This document shows, piece by piece, positions 61,382-64,000 of a DNA stretch of 64,000 bases (position 1 is the stretch's first letter; the number at the start of each line of letters is the position of its first letter). The notes under the pieces are model-generated. The model saw only the letters and a program-made list of their open reading frames with translations. It searched no databases and was not told where the DNA came from. Origin of the DNA: JBMOPD01 sp049323615 (GTDB lineage: Bacteria > Bacillota > Desulfotomaculia > Desulfotomaculales > Desulfocucumaceae). Location: assembly GCA_049323615.1 (NCBI GenBank), contig JBMOPD010000023.1:1-64000 (forward strand), written 5' to 3'. The position numbers and the translations under genes are program-made.

Positions 61382-61391
61382 CTTTTTTTAT

Positions 61392-61407
61392 GCCGCTTCC
61401 GTGCGAC
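61392..61407 (-). promoter_or_regulatory. upstream CsrA-type hairpin in the hag leader
   Basis: On the minus strand GTCGC and GCGGC pair (with one G-U) around the loop ACGGAA, a match to the ANGGA loop motif. It lies about 30 nt before the hag start. Two sites, one over the ribosome site, match the layout known for B. subtilis hag. Confidence 0.6.
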
Positions 61408-61454
61408 ACACAACTTTACCGGTCGGCCGCCCCGGTAAAAATTGCCTAATACTT

Positions 61455-61481
61455 ATTTCGACATAAAACCTTTGAGGTTTA
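61455..61481 (-). promoter_or_regulatory. SigD promoter of hag
   Basis: TAAA (61478-61481), 15-bp spacer, then GTCGAAAT (61455-61462) on the minus strand: six of eight -10 positions match the SigD consensus GCCGATAT. The leader would be about 85 nt, leaving room for both CsrA-type hairpins. Confidence 0.8.
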
Positions 61482-61504
61482 GTACCTGCAATCATTTTTT
61501 TATC

Positions 61505-61729
61505 TCATCGATCTTTCTTCTCCAAAAGCCTGATGGCATCCTCGGGGCTGGTGACGGACCCGGCGTTTTCTTCCTTCAGCTGCTGGTATATCTCCGTCCT
61601 GAATATCTCCAATTCGGGCGGAGCTTCGATGCCCAGACGGACCGTCTCCCCGGTCACCTCCACCACCAGTATTTTTATGTCTTTTCCGATGATTACCGAC
61701 TGACCCTTTTTACGCGCCAGAACAAGCAT
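61505..61729 (-). CDS. csrA: carbon storage regulator CsrA
   Basis: An RNA-binding dimer that represses hag translation. Its 74 residues start MLVLARKKGQSVIIG, and the RNA-contact segment VRLGIEAPPELEIFRTEIYQQL is intact. The start lies 20 bp inside the fliW end, so the two are coupled. Its likely target sites are the two hairpins in the hag leader directly downstream. Confidence 0.97.
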   Translation of the reverse strand: MLVLARKKGQSVIIGKDIKILVVEVTGETVRLGIEAPPELEIFRTEIYQQLKEENAGSVTSPEDAIRLLEKKDR

Positions 61730-62147
61730 CTCTGCAACCCTCCCCCTCGGCCGCCCTGCTTATGACCAGGGGAGCCCGGAGGGAATAATTCTTGTCATTC
61801 AGCACAATCTGTTTCCCCAGCAGCTTTTCGGTGTTGATCACAATGGGAGCCAGCAAATTGACGGTGGCCGAATCGATCCCCCGGCTGGTGTTCACGGTGC
61901 AGAAGACCGCCACCTGACTTTCTTCCGTTATCTGCAGCTGGCCGGCCGCTTCATCGCTGAGATCGAACTCATATTCCTTGTAGGCCAGGAAGGGGTTGAC
62001 CAGCAAAAGCCCCACTTCCGGCCGGGCCACGCTTTTGAGAAAGTAGAAAGGTGACTCCCCGGACAGTTGAATTAAGGTATACTCCTTGTATTCCAGGCCC
62101 GGCATACCCCACGGAAATGAGATTCTCAGCTCGTTATTTACATTCAA
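61710..62147 (-). CDS. fliW: flagellar assembly factor FliW
   Basis: Binds and antagonises CsrA, and is itself titrated by flagellin, forming the FliW-CsrA-Hag homeostasis loop. Its 145 residues have the family segments ISFPWGMPGLEYKEYTLI and SVARPEVGLLLVNPF, with EKLLGKQIVLNDKNYSLRAPL near the end. It overlaps csrA by 20 bp and lies 18 bp after the DUF2920 gene. Confidence 0.96.
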   Translation of the reverse strand: MNVNNELRISFPWGMPGLEYKEYTLIQLSGESPFYFLKSVARPEVGLLLVNPFLAYKEYEFDLSDEAAGQLQITEESQVAVFCTVNTSRGIDSATVNLLAPIVINTEKLLGKQIVLNDKNYSLRAPLVISRAAEGEGCRDACSGA

Positions 62148-62165
62148 CCCCTCCCCCCCTTTCTC

Positions 62166-63278
62166 CTAAAAGGAGATATTTTTCATCTCCAGCACGGGTA
62201 CTCCCGTGTTGTAGGTAAAATGATACCTGGCCCTTGGCGTTTCAATAACTGTTTCATCCATGGGTATTTCGGCCCTTCTCCGGAAACCGGGAAAAAAAGA
62301 TTCCAAACTGTGCTCAAGAAGGGCCAGAAAATCCGCATCCAGCCCGTGCCCCGTCGATCTGAATCTTTTCCCATCCAGCATGGACTCGTCAACCTTGACA
62401 AAAACGGTGTTTTCAAGACCGGATATCAGATTCCTTTTTTTTACAGGATCCACAAGTTTATCCGAATCCCCCTGGTAGCATATAATTTTTGCCCTGTTGC
62501 CAAAACCCCTGTACAAGAATTCCAGGTTTCTTATTTCCAGGTCCATATCTATTGACATGGCCAAATAGCTGAACACTACATCGAAATGCATAAGGCCCTT
62601 GGTAAACATCACGTGCCTTTCCTTGATTAAATATTCCGGCAAAAGCCAGGCCGAATTGTCTATTATTAGTGTGAACAGTCCGGGACAAAAGACATTGCAC
62701 AGGTGGGCGATGAAAGACCCGTGCGAGTGGCCGTAGGCGATCACCTTGCCTTTGTTGAAGTCATATCCGTTGTCCCTGATCAGCTCTGTGACCACCAGCA
62801 CCGCTGTAAGGCAGTCGACGGCCTGCATTACTCCCATGTCGTTGAAATTTGCCAGATTCTCCGACAGGACTTCCCTGCCTTCGATTCTTATCTTATAATT
62901 TTGTCCGATTTCCACCAGTTTATCAAAATCCAGGGCACCGTCTGTGCAAATCTGCGACAGTTCGCTTTCTTTAAATATGGATTTTAATGTCTTCAGGTTA
63001 AAAACATAGGAAACATTGTCGGGGTTCTGCATAAACTCATAACCGAAGTAGTTGCACTGGACGGTAACCAGGTTGTACTTGTCGGCAAAATACCTTTTCA
63101 TCTTCTTATACACTTTTGACTCCGCATGGGCACCGAAGCCGGGAATAAAGAGCAACAACCCGGTTTCTTCGTTTATACCCGCCCCCGGTTCGCAGAAAAA
63201 TACTTCCATCTCCCGGGGCTTGGGGTCATAAATGCTGGGGTGGGCCGGAATGGTTAGTTTATATTCATTTGCCTCCAT
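62166..63278 (-). CDS. DUF2920 family alpha/beta-hydrolase-like protein
   Basis: A 370-residue protein whose motifs match DUF2920, a family I recall from Campylobacter-type flagellar modification loci. It has an alpha/beta-hydrolase look: LLLFIPGFGAHAES near the N-terminus (oxyanion region) and a nucleophile elbow GHSHGSF near residue 185. An Asp-containing loop (CYQGDSDKLVDP) and a late His in STGHGLDADF complete a possible catalytic triad. No signal peptide is seen. Function is unknown; it may act as an esterase or deacylase on a flagellar glycan. It lies directly before fliW. Confidence 0.75.
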   Translation of the reverse strand: MEANEYKLTIPAHPSIYDPKPREMEVFFCEPGAGINEETGLLLFIPGFGAHAESKVYKKMKRYFADKYNLVTVQCNYFGYEFMQNPDNVSYVFNLKTLKSIFKESELSQICTDGALDFDKLVEIGQNYKIRIEGREVLSENLANFNDMGVMQAVDCLTAVLVVTELIRDNGYDFNKGKVIAYGHSHGSFIAHLCNVFCPGLFTLIIDNSAWLLPEYLIKERHVMFTKGLMHFDVVFSYLAMSIDMDLEIRNLEFLYRGFGNRAKIICYQGDSDKLVDPVKKRNLISGLENTVFVKVDESMLDGKRFRSTGHGLDADFLALLEHSLESFFPGFRRRAEIPMDETVIETPRARYHFTYNTGVPVLEMKNISF

Positions 63279-63305
63279 ATCCTTCTCCTTACGTTAATTT
63301 AGAAA

Positions 63306-63323
63306 GCACCAAACATTTGGTGC
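63306..63323 (-). terminator. weak hairpin before the DUF2920 gene
   Basis: An 8-bp perfect stem GCACCAAA/TTTGGTGC with a 2-nt centre, followed on the minus strand by TTTC. It lies just after the FlaG-like gene stop and could be a weak attenuator. Confidence 0.35.
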
Positions 63324-63327
63324 CAGT

Positions 63328-63681
63328 CTAGACATATCCGTTTAAACTCTTGCCGTAGTATTCCCCCAATTCTTCCAGCCAGGCCTCGGCCTCTTCCAGG
63401 GTGAATTCCCGGCTGGCCCCGGTGCGCCTGTCCCGGGCCGTTATTTTAGGCCTATCTTTATCTTTCATCCTCACTGCAAATTCCAAGGGCTGGTTGTACA
63501 TTTCAGCCGCCCGGCGCATCCTTTCCACCGCCTTGTTCAGATCATGCAGCAGCCTGCGCAGATTCGGGTCCTCGCTCTGCAGCATGGCCTCCTCGGAGGC
63601 CGTCCTGGCCCGGTTGGCCTCCAGCCCCCGGGCCGCATCCTGGGCAATAATGGCCTGCAGCCCGCCGGCCCCTATTTTCAC
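63328..63681 (-). CDS. FlaG-like small flagellar protein
   Basis: A 117-residue protein. Its second half has the same layout as FlaG: a helix ending LNKAVERMRRAAEMYNQPLEF, then a basic beta region and an acidic helix FTLEEAEAWLEELGEYYG. The first half is predicted helical. FlaG itself is at 46779-47138 and shares the LNK...YN...L-x-F pattern. It lies 32 bp after flgL and before the DUF2920 gene. Paralogy is inference from pattern. Confidence 0.6.
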   Translation of the reverse strand: MKIGAGGLQAIIAQDAARGLEANRARTASEEAMLQSEDPNLRRLLHDLNKAVERMRRAAEMYNQPLEFAVRMKDKDRPKITARDRRTGASREFTLEEAEAWLEELGEYYGKSLNGYV

Positions 63682-63712
63682 GGCGGATCACTTCCTTTTC
63701 CGAACCGGAAAT

Positions 63713-64000
63713 TTATTTCAGAAAGTCCAGCAGTGAAATCTGTATAATTTTAGCCCCCGAGGCCAGGGATGCCTCATAGGTAACCTGCTCCTGGCCCATG
63801 CTGATGGACAGCTTGTAAATGTCGGCGCCTTCCAGCTTTTGCTGGGTGTCTTTCAGTTTTACCTCGATGTCCAGCATCTGGTCCTTGAGGGACTCAAAAT
63901 GCCGGGTACGGGAGCCGGTGCCGACCCTCCTCTGCAGCAGTTGGTCCGTTTTCTGGCGTATTTCCCCAATGCTTATATCCGTTGCAGCGGCGTTCCCGCT
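63713..64000 (-). CDS. flgL: flagellar hook-associated protein FlgL, C-terminal part
   Basis: The last 95 residues of FlgL (HAP3), the junction protein between hook and filament; the rest lies beyond the window. The ending ASLASGAKIIQISLLDFLK is the family signature, and the preceding helix IYKLSISMGQEQVTYEASL is conserved. Its stop codon (63713-63715) is 31 bp before the FlaG-like gene. Confidence 0.93.
   Translation of the reverse strand, partial: SGNAAATDISIGEIRQKTDQLLQRRVGTGSRTRHFESLKDQMLDIEVKLKDTQQKLEGADIYKLSISMGQEQVTYEASLASGAKIIQISLLDFLK

Overview
This 64 kb window looks like the chromosome of an anaerobic spore-former-type Firmicute of the Peptococcaceae (Pelotomaculum/Desulfotomaculum-like). 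The evidence is a Bacillus/Clostridia-style flagellar supercluster: FliY as well as FliM, CheC/CheD, SigD, FlhF/FlhG and a CsrA-FliW pair. Base composition is moderately GC-rich in the core, GTG and TTG starts are common, and ribosome sites are strong GGAGG types. No tRNA, rRNA, CRISPR array or complete insertion sequence was seen. The species assignment is inference.

Left end (1-5.2 kb): a 23-bp inverted repeat, guaA and hpt (purine metabolism), a membrane-anchored LolA/RseB-fold protein, a MazG-like pyrophosphohydrolase and a DUF1015 protein. From 5.2 to 31.9 kb, all on the minus strand, runs one long fla/che operon read from right to left: flgB-flgC-fliE-fliF-fliG-fliH-fliI-fliJ-fliK-flgD-(TIGR02530-like gene)-flgE-fliL-fliN-fliO-fliP-fliQ-fliR-flhB-flhA-flhF-flhG-pilZ-sigD-flgF-flgG-cheD-cheR-cheC-cheY-fliM-fliY. 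cheA, cheB and cheW are not in the window.

From 32.3 to 46.8 kb the flagellar genes are interrupted by a sugar-modification island. It holds rmlA, rmlB and an RffA/WecE-type aminotransferase (together predicted to make a dTDP-4-amino-4,6-dideoxyhexose), and an acyl-carrier-protein module: ACP, Sfp-type phosphopantetheinyl transferase, FkbH-like glyceryl transferase, SDR reductase, NeuD-like acyltransferase, B12-binding radical SAM enzyme and two methyltransferases. It also holds a WbqC protein, a beta-propeller glycosidase-like protein and a large AT-rich glycosyltransferase. The simplest reading is a dedicated ACP-borne acyl group used to decorate an amino sugar, probably for flagellin or another surface glycan. 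This is the best candidate here for an undescribed system.

From 46.8 to 64 kb the minus strand carries the late flagellar genes and a pseudaminic-acid pathway: flgL (partial), a FlaG-like small protein, a DUF2920 hydrolase, fliW, csrA, flagellin (hag), an unknown partner, a Maf-type flagellin glycosyltransferase, an aldo/keto reductase, an SpsF-like cytidylyltransferase, a class III aminotransferase, pseG, pseH, pseI, pseB, pseC, fliD, fliS, a FliT/FlgN-like gene and flaG. Two matching sigma-28 (SigD) type promoters precede hag and fliD. The hag leader has two hairpins that expose GGA motifs, as expected for CsrA control.

A recurring non-coding theme is a set of short tandem arrays with a strict 7-bp period (families ATTCTGG, CCCAATT, CCTGTCT, TTAGC and GGTTTCT). 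Several sit directly against stop codons, and one has been incorporated into the end of fliO.
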